In this document: positions 1 to 9,009 of the stretch, piece by piece
Numbering within the stretch: position 1 is the stretch's first letter
Layout: each line of letters begins with the position of its first letter
The notes under the pieces: model-generated
Told to the model about the DNA's origin: nothing
What the model saw: only the letters and a program-made list of their open reading frames with translations
Database searches by the model: none
Position numbers and translations under genes: made by a program
NCBI RefSeq assembly: GCF_009765445.1
Contig: NZ_WHOY01000031.1
Location: forward strand, 3,691,606-3,755,605
Source of the DNA: Pantoea sp. BAV 3049
GTDB lineage: Bacteria > Pseudomonadota > Gammaproteobacteria > Enterobacterales > Enterobacteriaceae
Length of the DNA stretch: 64,000 bases
Reading direction: 5' to 3'

Positions 1-1
1 G

Positions 2-406
2 AATTCAGCGGGGAATACCCAATTTAATAAAGCCGACAGGTTGCCACAGATAATGATATTTTGTTGGGACTCAATCATTGATAAAAAGGTCTATCAGTCC
101 ACTTTGTTCTTTACTCAAGATACATGGAGTAAGATGACTACCCCTTATCCTGATGTCTTAGAACCTGGGAAAAATGCATACAGGCAGACTGTGTTGATAG
201 GATTAGCTCCGGAAGGAAAAGTTCGGGTCTGGTTGAGACAATATGGCCATTCGGATATCCCATTAAATGATACAAAAATAAAGACTGTTTCAGGAAAAGA
301 TTTGGATATGTGTAAGGGGGTAACGGGAAGTGATTTTTCCTATGGGTATGGTAATACAACCAAAGAGTTCATCAAGGGTAAAAAATACCCTTATGGTTCA
401 TGGTGA
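2..406 (+). CDS. DUF2931 family protein, copy 1 (5' end outside window)
   Basis: The reading frame is open from the window edge and matches the C-terminal two thirds of the two copies that follow: the NSAGNTQFNKADRLPQIM stretch, the FCWDSIIDKK core and the terminal KGKKYPYG[S/N]W. The first in-frame ATG is internal, so the true start lies left of the window. DUF2931 proteins are small predicted lipoproteins that I know mainly as tandem genes inside type VI secretion clusters, close to VgrG/PAAR genes. Their biochemical role is not established; an immunity or periplasmic accessory role is only an inference. The next copy follows after about 100 bases. Confidence 0.8.
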   Translation, partial: NSAGNTQFNKADRLPQIMIFCWDSIIDKKVYQSTLFFTQDTWSKMTTPYPDVLEPGKNAYRQTVLIGLAPEGKVRVWLRQYGHSDIPLNDTKIKTVSGKDLDMCKGVTGSDFSYGYGNTTKEFIKGKKYPYGSW

Positions 407-503
407 ATAATCGTATTTTAAAGATGGTGTCGTGTTCAATACTCTCTAGTCGTCTGAACTTTTGGTCGTTTTAAGTAGCCTGGAATATGCAGGGAGGAAA
501 ATC

Positions 504-1151
504 ATGAAATCAATCATCAGACTAATTTCGCTTTTATTACTAGTGGGTTCTGCTAGCGCCTGCGCCAGTGAACAACCTAACAGTCTCAAAACTCCCTGGG
601 ACAAGTGGTTTTTTGCCTTTACTACCCCCAAAGCTTTACCGGCACAGGTTACACTACTGAAGCTTTTGGATGTCGATGGTTATGCATCGACGTATCGGAC
701 TATTGATCAGCCTCGAGGCATCAGTGTAGGGCGATGGAGTGAGCGAAACTCTGCTGGGAATACACAGTTTAATAAGGCCGATAGATTGCCGCAAATAATG
801 ATGTTTTGCTGGGATTCAATTATTGATAAAAAAACATACCAATCAACTTTATTTTTCTCTCAAAATACATGGGATAAAATGATTAGCCCTTATCCTGATG
901 TCTTAGAGCCTGGAAAAAATGCATATCGGCAAACAATGCTCATAGGACTAGCGCCGGAAGGAAAAGTACGGGTCTGGTTAAGGCAATATGGCCATTCGGA
1001 TATCCCATTAATTGATACCAAAATAACGACTGTTACAGGTAAAGATCTCGATATGTGTAAAGGGGTTACAGGGCATCCTGATGGATATGTTTACTATGGA
1101 GATACTCCTGATTTTATTAAAGGTAAAAAGTATCCTTATGGAAACTGGTGA
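504..1151 (+). CDS. DUF2931 family protein, copy 2 (complete)
   Basis: This is a 215-residue protein. The ATG at 504 follows a strong AGGGAGGAAA ribosome site; an upstream in-frame start would add a non-conserved extension. Residues 1-20 form a signal sequence ending in SAC, so it may be a lipoprotein, though the lipobox is imperfect. The body carries the DUF2931 signatures: KWFFAFTTPKALP near residue 35, FCWDSIIDKK near 110 and a KYPYGNW tail. It is the only one of the three tandem copies that is both complete and uninterrupted here. Function unknown; the T6SS neighbourhood suggests a secretion-linked envelope role. Confidence 0.8.
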   Translation: MKSIIRLISLLLLVGSASACASEQPNSLKTPWDKWFFAFTTPKALPAQVTLLKLLDVDGYASTYRTIDQPRGISVGRWSERNSAGNTQFNKADRLPQIMMFCWDSIIDKKTYQSTLFFSQNTWDKMISPYPDVLEPGKNAYRQTMLIGLAPEGKVRVWLRQYGHSDIPLIDTKITTVTGKDLDMCKGVTGHPDGYVYYGDTPDFIKGKKYPYGNW

Positions 1152-1219
1152 AAGCGCAGTAATAGTTGGTTTTTCAATATATTGCATTCGCGTAGCCTAA
1201 GTATGCAGGGAGGAAGATC

Positions 1220-1868
1220 ATGAAATCAATCACCAGAATAACTTCGGTTTTATTACTTGTGGGTTTTGTTAACGCCTGTGCCATTGAGCAACCTAACAGT
1301 CTCAAAACTCCATGGGATAAATGGTACTTTGCCTTTACTACCCCCAAAGCTTTACCGGCACAGGTTACACTATTGAAGCTTTTGGATGTTGATGGTTATG
1401 CATCGACATATCGGACTATCGATCAGCCACAAGGGATCAGTGTAGGTAAATGGAGTGAACGTAACTCTGCGGGGAATACACAATTTAATAAAGCCGACAG
1501 ATTGCCGCAGATAATGATATTTTGCTGGGACTCAATCATTGATAAAAAGGTTTATCAGTCCACTTTATTCTTTACTCAAGATACATGGAATAAGATGACT
1601 ACCCCTTATCCTGATGTCTTAGAATCTGCAAAAAATGCCTACCGACAGACGATGCTGATAGGTTTGGCCCCGGAGGGGAAAGTACGAGTCTGGTTAAGGC
1701 AATATGGCCATTCAGATATTCCTTTAAATGATACAAGAATAACGACAGTTTCAGGGGAGGAGCTGGACATGTGCAAGGGAGTAACGAACTTATCCTAATG
1801 GATATGAATATAGCGAGGGTATAAATAAATTTATAAATGGGAAAAAATATCCTTATGGGGCATGGTGA
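1220..1868 (+). pseudogene. DUF2931 family protein, copy 3, frameshifted near its end
   Basis: The gene starts at ATG 1220 behind the same AGGGAGGAAG site as copy 2 and encodes a close paralogue, including a signal sequence ending VNAC. The frame stops at 1798 right after MCKGVT. In the +1 frame from about 1791 to the TGA at 1866-1868 the sequence encodes a tail like the other copies: YPNGYEYSEG, then KKYPYGAW. A single indel near 1785-1790 therefore separates body and tail. The truncated 192-residue product could still fold, because the loss is only about 25 residues. A sequencing error cannot be excluded. Confidence 0.75.
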
Positions 1869-1946
1869 ACTATATCCTTTATAAATAAATTGTTTGCCAG
1901 CAAACTCCCAATTTTATTTTGTGATTTTTCTGCGGTAAAGGTTTTT

Positions 1947-2516
1947 ATGAAATCATCTTTCTACATATTTTTGCTGTCTATTTCTACCCCTGTTTTTTCT
2001 CAATCAATTGTTATCGATCCTACGTCCGCAAAAACTAAAGCGGATGATGCGAACTCAATTGCCAATATGTATCGTATGGGCATGGGGGTTCCGAAGGATA
2101 TGAAAAAAGCATTTGAACTCTATCAGGTCGCAGCTGAACTCGGAAACACGGATGCTCAGATCGATTTAGGCGATATGTATTATTCTGGAAAAGAAACCAC
2201 TCAGAGCTACGAAAAGGCCAATTACTGGTATGAGAAAGCTGCGAAAAACAACAGCGCTAAAGCTCAGATGTATTTAGGTTACGCATACCTTAATGGCAAG
2301 GGAGTTGCAGTGAATTATGATAAAGCCAAAAATTTTCTTGAGCTTGCAGTTAAACAAGGCGAGCCTTCAGCTATGTATCATTTGGGTACGATGTTCTTTG
2401 ATGGTAAAGGCGTAACTAAAGATCAAAACCAGGCTATCCCACTATTCAAAAAAAGCTGCTCCGAAGGTGATTCGAATGCGTGCGATAAGTTAAAGGAAAT
2501 TAAAACAGAAAAATAA
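1947..2516 (+). CDS. Sel1-repeat (TPR-like) periplasmic protein
   Basis: The start is taken at ATG 1947, which opens a signal peptide (MKSSFYIFLLSIS...FSQS). An upstream in-frame start would bury it. The mature part holds about four Sel1-like repeats of 36 residues, with the pattern A-x-x-x-L-G-x-M-Y-x-x-G-x-G-V-x-x-[DN]-x-x-K-A (for example MYRMGMGVPKDMKKA, YLNGKGVAVNYDKA, FFDGKGVTKDQNQA). Sel1 repeats form alpha-alpha superhelices for protein binding, and small exported Sel1 proteins often sit beside T6SS effectors, sometimes as immunity or adaptor proteins. The particular partner here cannot be told. It lies between the DUF2931 genes and the PAAR gene. Confidence 0.75.
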   Translation: MKSSFYIFLLSISTPVFSQSIVIDPTSAKTKADDANSIANMYRMGMGVPKDMKKAFELYQVAAELGNTDAQIDLGDMYYSGKETTQSYEKANYWYEKAAKNNSAKAQMYLGYAYLNGKGVAVNYDKAKNFLELAVKQGEPSAMYHLGTMFFDGKGVTKDQNQAIPLFKKSCSEGDSNACDKLKEIKTEK

Positions 2517-2571
2517 TATTCTTATCTGCATAGAGAAATGCATATGTGGAAATAAAAAAATGGAGTTTCGT

Positions 2572-2838
2572 ATGTCTAAAGGCTTTGTATTGATTGGTGA
2601 TGACACTACGCACGGCGGACAGGTTATTTCTGCCTCATCAACAATGGTAGTAAATGGCAAAAAGGTTGCTCTCGTTGGTGATAAAGTCAGCTGCCCAAAA
2701 GATGGGCATGGCATTAATACCATTATTGACGGATCGCCTGAATGGACCTCTGATGGCAAAGCTGTAGTTGTGGATGGTTGTCACTGTGAGTGCGGTTGTC
2801 AGGTGATCTCCAGTGCACCGGATTGTGTAATAGGATAA
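2572..2838 (+). CDS. PAAR-domain protein (T6SS spike tip)
   Basis: An 88-residue protein starting at ATG 2572 (MSKGFVLIGDDTTHGG). It shows the PAAR layout: an N-terminal GDxTxHGG, a central VxxGDKVSCPKDGH-x-I, and a C-terminal run of cysteines (CHCECGCQ). PAAR proteins cap the VgrG trimer and sharpen the T6SS needle, binding one metal ion through His and Cys. This one has no effector extension, so it would be a plain tip or an adaptor. A GGAG lies nine bases before the start. The next gene follows after three bases. Confidence 0.88.
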   Translation: MSKGFVLIGDDTTHGGQVISASSTMVVNGKKVALVGDKVSCPKDGHGINTIIDGSPEWTSDGKAVVVDGCHCECGCQVISSAPDCVIG

Positions 2839-2841
2839 GTA

Positions 2842-3996
2842 ATGGGCTGGGAGCGTCAGAAATCAACGATATCGGCTAAGCCCGAAGAACCTTCATTCAT
2901 CCTGTGGATGATGCTGGGGGTTCTCGCGCTGGTTGGGTGCGTACTGTTGTTTGTCTTGCATGCCAATCAACTGGCCGGGCCACTTCAAACATTTAATCTT
3001 TGGGCTGTCACCGCATGCCCTGCAGTTGTCTGGTTTTTCTTTCTCTGCCTGCGTGGCTGGCTTTACAACAATGCGTTTGACAGGCACGAATTTGAAGCCG
3101 GTGAGGCAGAATATGCGCAACAACAGTGGATGGACTGGGCTGGACGCAATATCACAGTACTGCACAGCGGTGTAATGCTGCCTGCAAATCTGACATCTCA
3201 AAATTTTTTGGCTGCTCCGCCTGCGCTGGAGCAAAGCACATCTCTGACCCAACGAATTTGTCTGCAAGATCATGAGACCCATTTTTCTGTTCTGCTCGGA
3301 GGATTAGGTCCAGTTCTGGCAAAGTTGCCTTCAGATATAGAACCCGCCGTCACTCTGCTGACGGATTCTCACGATGACCCTCTGGTATTGCAGGATGGAT
3401 TTGCACATGCCTGGCAGGCAGCCATTCTGGATCGTTGTGTTCCGCAGTTGACCATTCTTACGTCAAAGACCTTCCTCTCACTTGATGAGCGAATTAAATC
3501 ACCGACGCTGGATGTAGATTTAATCCTGATTTACCAGACACAGGGGCGGGATGCGTACAGTGATGCGCTGGCCGTCCTGCTGTTGACCTCCGATGATGTT
3601 GCCACAAAATATAATCTTTCGCCTAACGCCCGTCTTTTGCGTCCAATGGCTCTTGATATGGCGATTTCAGAAAAGTCACTGGATACGTTTTTCTCGACTC
3701 AAACTCAGAACTGTGCCACCGCCAGTGTTGTTGGCGACAATGTGGAATGGGGAAATGCATTTCCCGGTCTGCTTGACGCAGCACAAAGCTATGGCGGTCA
3801 CTGGAAACCTGAACAACTCCACTGGCTGGAAAAATATGCCGGGCTCAGCGGCCCCTTTTCTCCATGGATAATGGCCGCAGTAGCCAGCGATATTGTGAAT
3901 ATACAAAAAGCAGACTGTCTGATGCTTTCTACAGATGGCGAGCAGAAATTTATTAATACAGTGCAAACAGGGAACAGAAATAATGATAACGGGTAA
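2842..3996 (+). CDS. T6SS-associated membrane protein, function unknown
   Basis: A 384-residue protein with two hydrophobic helices at about residues 20-42 and 52-72, then a long soluble region with no motif I recognise. It starts three bases after the PAAR gene and overlaps the start of tssM by 14 bases, so translation is coupled to both. That placement, between PAAR and tssM, suggests a system-specific accessory at the inner membrane near the TssJLM complex. This is inference from context only; the family is unnamed to me. Confidence 0.6.
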   Translation: MGWERQKSTISAKPEEPSFILWMMLGVLALVGCVLLFVLHANQLAGPLQTFNLWAVTACPAVVWFFFLCLRGWLYNNAFDRHEFEAGEAEYAQQQWMDWAGRNITVLHSGVMLPANLTSQNFLAAPPALEQSTSLTQRICLQDHETHFSVLLGGLGPVLAKLPSDIEPAVTLLTDSHDDPLVLQDGFAHAWQAAILDRCVPQLTILTSKTFLSLDERIKSPTLDVDLILIYQTQGRDAYSDALAVLLLTSDDVATKYNLSPNARLLRPMALDMAISEKSLDTFFSTQTQNCATASVVGDNVEWGNAFPGLLDAAQSYGGHWKPEQLHWLEKYAGLSGPFSPWIMAAVASDIVNIQKADCLMLSTDGEQKFINTVQTGNRNNDNG

Positions 3997-6900
3997 TTCG
4001 TCATGGCGTGGAGGGTGGGGTCGGCTGGGGTTCTCTGCTCTCATAGCAGGGGGGACTGCCTGGTTAATCTGGCATTTTGGCGACCAGATTGGGCTGCACA
4101 CTACGCTCACGAAAAGCCTGGTGTTTGCCGGTGCGTTATTTCTGTTACTGATGCTTCGTCATGGCAAAACAATTAGCCTCGCGATTAAACAACAGTGGTC
4201 GCGTTTTCAGGCGAAGCGTAAAAGTGTCCTGCCTGCTGATGAAGGTCGCGTTAAGCAGACTCCGCCACACAATGTCACCGTCGACACTATCCGCCTCGCC
4301 ATGCGCAACCTCTATGGTCGTCGCTGGGGGCGTAAAACACGCATTCTGCTGATAACCGGCACCGCCGCTGAAGTGGAGCAACTGACCCCAGGCCTGACGG
4401 GCCAGCTCTGGCAGGAAGACCGCGGCACGCTGTTGCTATGGGGCGGTGACCTCAATACCCCAGCCGACAGTGCCTGGCTGACCGCGCTGCGCAAACTGCG
4501 CCGTTGCCCGGTGGATGGCCTTGTATGGGTGACCTCGGCGTTCGACCAGCTTTCAGCGCCGGGACTGGAGCAGCCGCTGCCGGTGCCGTCTGAAAGCACC
4601 ATGGACTCCCTGTCTCATGCCATCAGCGCCCGTATGGAAACGCTTGGCTGGACAATCCCGCTGTATGTCTGGTCCCTGCACCCGCGCGCCGGTCAGCCGG
4701 AAGGCCGCACCGTGCAGGCGACAGGCTGTCTGCTGCCTGCCGGTTGTCGTACCGAAGGACTGGCAGAACAACTTTCTGCCCTGACGTCAGATTTGACCTC
4801 GCAGGGTCTGCAACAGACCTGTGATGATGTTAAACACAACTTCCTGCTGACGCTTGCCGACCAGCTTATCCGGGAACCGGAGAGCGTGACCGCGCCATTG
4901 TCGGTGATGCTCAATCCGTACCGCCCGCTACCGCTGGCGGGCGTCGTGTTCAGCCAGCTTTCTGCCGGTGCTGAACGTGCCGTGACGCATCACTGGGGCA
5001 TGGACAGGCGCTGGGATGTCTTGCCTGAATCTGTCGGGATGCTTCCTGCCGCGCTGCGTCCCGTGAAACCGGGCATTCCGTGGCGCAGGGTGTTGGCTTC
5101 TGCTGCTGCGCTTACGATGGTGAGCTGGGCTGTGTGGATGAGTGTCGCGTATGTCACCAACCGTAACCAGATTGCTGGCGCAAATGCTCAGGCATCTCTT
5201 GCCGCCCGGGAGAATCAGCCGCTGGAGCAGCGTCTGCATGCGCTGTCGGAACTGCAGAAGACCCTGGCTCGTCTTCAGTACCGCTCTGAGCATGGTGTGC
5301 CATGGTATGAACGTGCCGGACTCAGTCAGAATGATGCACTACTGACCGCACTCTGGCCCCGTTATCAGGACAGTGCACAGCCATTGTTAAGGGATGCAGC
5401 GGCAGACCATCTGCAGAAGCAGGTCAGTGCCTTTAATGCGCTGCCGCCGGGTAGCCCGTTGCGAGAACAGATGGCAAAAAGCACCTATGACCAGCTCAAG
5501 CTCTATTTGATGCTGGCACGTCCGGAGCATATGGATGCGGTATGGTTCAGCTCTGCTTTGCTGAACGACTGGCCGAAGCGTAACGGTGTGAAAGACGGCG
5601 TCTGGCAGGGAATGGCTCCCTCTCTGTTGTCGTTCTGGGGAGCGCAGCTGATTGCGCACCCGGAGTGGAAACTCCGTGCCGATGAGGGCATGGTCAGCCA
5701 GGCGCGCTCCCTGCTGGTCCGCCTGATGGGCGTGCGTAACAGCGAATCAACGCTGTACCAGAAGATGCTCTCACAGGTGTCACACCTGTACGTTGATATG
5801 CGACTTGAAGATATGACCGGTGATACCGACGCTTCCCGCCTGTTCAGTACCACCGAAATCGTACCGGGGATGTTTACCCGCCAGGCCTGGGAGCAGGCCG
5901 TACAGCCTGCAATCGAAAAAGTGGTAAAAGCACGCCGGGACGAACTCGACTGGGTGCTCACGGACAGCAAGCGTCAGGTAAATAAACAGGACGAGGCCTC
6001 GCCGGAAGCCCTGAAAAAGCGCCTGACGGAGCGTTACTTTGCAGACTTCGGCGGGGCATGGCTGGCGTTTCTCAACAGCCTGCGCTGGGATCGTGCCGCG
6101 ACGCTGTCGGATTCCATTGACCAGCTGACCCTGATGGCCGACGTGCGGCAGTCGCCGCTGGTGGCGCTGATGAACACCCTGAACGTGCAGGGGCGCACCG
6201 GGCAGACCGGCGAGGCGATTTCTGACTCCCTGGTGAAATCCGCGAAAAACCTGCTGGGTGGTGACAACAGGGATGCCATTGACCAGAGTGCCGGTGTTCA
6301 CGGGCCGCTGGATGCGACCTTTGGTCCGGTGCTGGCGCTGATGGACAAGAGCCGCACCGGGGCGCAGGAACTGAGTCTGCAGTCATATCTGACCCGCGTG
6401 ACGCAGGTACGTCTGCGCCTGCAGCAGGTGACCAACGCCGCCGACCCGCAGGCGATGACCCAGACCATTGCCCAGACGGTCTTCCAGGGAAAAGCCGTGG
6501 ACCTGACCGAAACCCGCGACTACGGCAGCCTGATTGCCGCCGGGCTAGGTCAGGAGTGGAGCGGTTTTGGCCGCACGGTGTTTGTGAACCCGATGGAGCA
6601 GGCCTGGCAGCAGGTTCTGACCCCAGCCGCCGACAGCCTCAACGCCCAGTGGCAGCAGGCAGTGGTGAGTGAATGGAACTCCGCCTTTGGCGGACGCTAT
6701 CCGTTCAACAACTCCAGCAGCGATGTGTCCCTGCCACTGCTGGCCAAATACCTCAATGCGGATTCCGGACGTATCGCCCAGTTCCTGCAAAACCGCCTGA
6801 AAGGTGTCCTGCACAAGGAAGGCAACCACTGGGTGCCGGACAGCATCAACTCGCAGGGGCTGGTGTTTAACCCGGCATTTCTCAGTGCCATCAACACCCT

Positions 6901-7402
6901 GAGCCATATCTCGGATGTGGCCTTTACCGAAGGCAATGCCGGTATGCACTTTGAGCTGCGACCGGGCACCGCCGCTGGGGTAATGCAGACTGACATGATT
7001 ATCGACAGCCAGAAGCTGACTTACGTGAATCAGATGCCGGTGTGGAAGCGCTTCACATGGCCTGCAGATACTGAGGCTCCGGGGGCTAACCTGAGCTGGA
7101 TTAGCACCCAGGCGGGTACCCGCCAGTACGCGGATATTCCGGGTGGCTGGGGCTGGATCCGCCTGCTCGATAAAGCCAGCGTGAAAGCGTATCCGGGGGT
7201 GGGAAGCAGCTACAGCCTGAGCTGGAAGGCACAGGACGGCCGCACACTTAATTATACCCTGCGTACCGAAGCTGGCGAGGGTCCGCTGGCGCTGCTGAAA
7301 CTGCGTAATTTCCGTCTGCCGGAAACCATCTTCAGCACCACCGGTATCGCACCGTCAGACCAGGTCGCCAGTGCGAACAGTGATGCAGAGGAGGTCTACT
7401 GA
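3983..7402 (+). CDS. tssM: Type VI secretion protein TssM (IcmF/VasK family)
   Basis: A 1139-residue inner-membrane protein. The start is taken at ATG 3983, which overlaps the previous gene and avoids a non-conserved leader. Two hydrophobic segments lie near residues 12-30 and 38-56 and a third near 365-385, before the large periplasmic region that contacts TssJ. The C-terminal part matches the IcmF-related and IcmF C-terminal domains (FELRPGTAAG and the WPADTEAPGANLSW region). The cytoplasmic NTPase site is degenerate: where the family often has GxxGSGKT, this protein has LLITGTAAEVEQL. It ends by overlapping tssA (TGATG). Confidence 0.85.
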   Translation: MITGNSSWRGGWGRLGFSALIAGGTAWLIWHFGDQIGLHTTLTKSLVFAGALFLLLMLRHGKTISLAIKQQWSRFQAKRKSVLPADEGRVKQTPPHNVTVDTIRLAMRNLYGRRWGRKTRILLITGTAAEVEQLTPGLTGQLWQEDRGTLLLWGGDLNTPADSAWLTALRKLRRCPVDGLVWVTSAFDQLSAPGLEQPLPVPSESTMDSLSHAISARMETLGWTIPLYVWSLHPRAGQPEGRTVQATGCLLPAGCRTEGLAEQLSALTSDLTSQGLQQTCDDVKHNFLLTLADQLIREPESVTAPLSVMLNPYRPLPLAGVVFSQLSAGAERAVTHHWGMDRRWDVLPESVGMLPAALRPVKPGIPWRRVLASAAALTMVSWAVWMSVAYVTNRNQIAGANAQASLAARENQPLEQRLHALSELQKTLARLQYRSEHGVPWYERAGLSQNDALLTALWPRYQDSAQPLLRDAAADHLQKQVSAFNALPPGSPLREQMAKSTYDQLKLYLMLARPEHMDAVWFSSALLNDWPKRNGVKDGVWQGMAPSLLSFWGAQLIAHPEWKLRADEGMVSQARSLLVRLMGVRNSESTLYQKMLSQVSHLYVDMRLEDMTGDTDASRLFSTTEIVPGMFTRQAWEQAVQPAIEKVVKARRDELDWVLTDSKRQVNKQDEASPEALKKRLTERYFADFGGAWLAFLNSLRWDRAATLSDSIDQLTLMADVRQSPLVALMNTLNVQGRTGQTGEAISDSLVKSAKNLLGGDNRDAIDQSAGVHGPLDATFGPVLALMDKSRTGAQELSLQSYLTRVTQVRLRLQQVTNAADPQAMTQTIAQTVFQGKAVDLTETRDYGSLIAAGLGQEWSGFGRTVFVNPMEQAWQQVLTPAADSLNAQWQQAVVSEWNSAFGGRYPFNNSSSDVSLPLLAKYLNADSGRIAQFLQNRLKGVLHKEGNHWVPDSINSQGLVFNPAFLSAINTLSHISDVAFTEGNAGMHFELRPGTAAGVMQTDMIIDSQKLTYVNQMPVWKRFTWPADTEAPGANLSWISTQAGTRQYADIPGGWGWIRLLDKASVKAYPGVGSSYSLSWKAQDGRTLNYTLRTEAGEGPLALLKLRNFRLPETIFSTTGIAPSDQVASANSDAEEVY

Positions 7403-8997
7403 TGAGCACGCTCAATGCCTTACTCAGTGCCTGCCAGACAGAACAGGAACCATTACTTGTAACAACCCGTGAGCGTGTGGCGCAGTGGGATAACTGGCTG
7501 CAGCCACTCTCCGGCCCCTCGCCCGCGGGAGAAGACCCGACCTATGACGATGACTTCCAGCAGATGCGCGAAGAAGTCAACAAACTCTCCGGCTCGGATA
7601 CCGAGCTTATCTGCCGCCTGGGGGATAAGTTGCTGACCACCACCGCCAAAGACATTCGTGTCGCGACGTACTACTGCTGGGCAAAGCTGCATCGTGAGGG
7701 TGAGCAGGGGCTGGCCGAAGGACTCGAACTGCTGGCCGGCCTGCTGGAACGCTTTGGTTTGCAGCTGCACCCGCAGCGTGACCGCAGTCGTAAGGCGGCG
7801 CTGGAATGGCTGGCCGGTTCGCGCATGACCGATTCACTCTCCCTGTATCCGGAAGTGGTCAGGATCGATGCGATGCGTACCACTGGCGCGCTGTTGCTGA
7901 TTGCGCAGCTTACCGAAAATGAGCCGGATGAAATACGCCCTGAACTGAACGCGCTGTACGGTGCCCTGGAAAGCCGTCTGCAGAAAGCGGGTGGCGTGGA
8001 TGCGGTCGTGCCGCAGAATGCCAGCACCAGCGAAACACTTTCCACGACTGGCCACAGTGATGCTCCCTCAATCGGGCGTATCACTTCCGGTCAGGATTTG
8101 CTGTCACAGGCCCGCGCCCTCACCGAATACCTGCGTGAGCAGCCCGATGGCTGGCTGTCAGCCCACCATCTGATGAAAAGCCTGCGTCATGACACCCTGC
8201 GGGCCATTCCGGCCCCGGACGCACAGGGGCGTACCCGCATCGAACCGCCAAGAGCAGACCAGCGTGCGTTGCTCAAACGCCTTTACCTGCAGCAGAACTG
8301 GGCTGAGATGCTGGAAACGGCGGACAGCACCTTTTCCCGCGGGGCTAATCATCTGTGGCTGGATTTGCAGTGGTATATCCACCAGGCGCTGACGAAATCA
8401 GGCCAGGACACTCTGGCTGGCATCATTGCTGCCGACCTGAAAGGACTGCTGACCCGCCTGTCCGGGCTGGAAACGCTGGCGTTCAGTGACGGAACGCCGT
8501 TTGCGGATGAAGTGACGCTGAACTGGATAAAGCAGAGCGTGCTCGATACCACAGGCGGGTGGGGCAATGACACGCCATCAGCCCCGGTCAGCGCCGGTAA
8601 CGATGACATCCTGGCACTGGAGCCGGAAGCGGTGGCGCTGGCGGACAGCGAAGGCCCGGATGCCGCGCTGGTCTGGTTGCAGACCCGGCCGGGTATGACC
8701 ACCGACCGTCAGAAGTGGCTGTTGCGTCTGCTGATGGGACGTATCGCGGAGCAGTACGGAAAGAATGAGCTGGCGATGCATTTGTTTGCAGAACTGGGTG
8801 AGCGTGCCGGAGAAGTGACCCTCAGTGACTGGGAGCCGGAGCTGTTGTTCGAGGTACAGGCCCGCCATCTGAAACTCCTCCGACTGAAAGCCGCTCGCAG
8901 TGAAGCTGACAAAATACGTCTTACGCCGTTAATGAACCAGTTACTTGCCGGGCTGATAACCGTTGACCCTGCTCGTGCCGCCGTGCTTTGCGGTTAG
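7402..8997 (+). CDS. tssA: Type VI secretion protein TssA (ImpA_N / VasJ type)
   Basis: A 531-residue cytoplasmic protein. The N-terminus carries the ImpA_N domain, seen as the LQPLSGPSPAGEDPTYDDDF stretch at about residues 34-52, followed by AKDIRVATYY. The C-terminal half is helical and leucine-rich and fits the VasJ-type TssA C-terminal domain. TssA binds baseplate and sheath and primes or caps tail-tube polymerisation. The gene shares one base with the tssM stop codon, so the two are translationally coupled. A second ImpA_N gene lies at 13382. Confidence 0.85.
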   Translation: MSTLNALLSACQTEQEPLLVTTRERVAQWDNWLQPLSGPSPAGEDPTYDDDFQQMREEVNKLSGSDTELICRLGDKLLTTTAKDIRVATYYCWAKLHREGEQGLAEGLELLAGLLERFGLQLHPQRDRSRKAALEWLAGSRMTDSLSLYPEVVRIDAMRTTGALLLIAQLTENEPDEIRPELNALYGALESRLQKAGGVDAVVPQNASTSETLSTTGHSDAPSIGRITSGQDLLSQARALTEYLREQPDGWLSAHHLMKSLRHDTLRAIPAPDAQGRTRIEPPRADQRALLKRLYLQQNWAEMLETADSTFSRGANHLWLDLQWYIHQALTKSGQDTLAGIIAADLKGLLTRLSGLETLAFSDGTPFADEVTLNWIKQSVLDTTGGWGNDTPSAPVSAGNDDILALEPEAVALADSEGPDAALVWLQTRPGMTTDRQKWLLRLLMGRIAEQYGKNELAMHLFAELGERAGEVTLSDWEPELLFEVQARHLKLLRLKAARSEADKIRLTPLMNQLLAGLITVDPARAAVLCG

Positions 8998-9009
8998 TTC
9001 CACAGGAAA

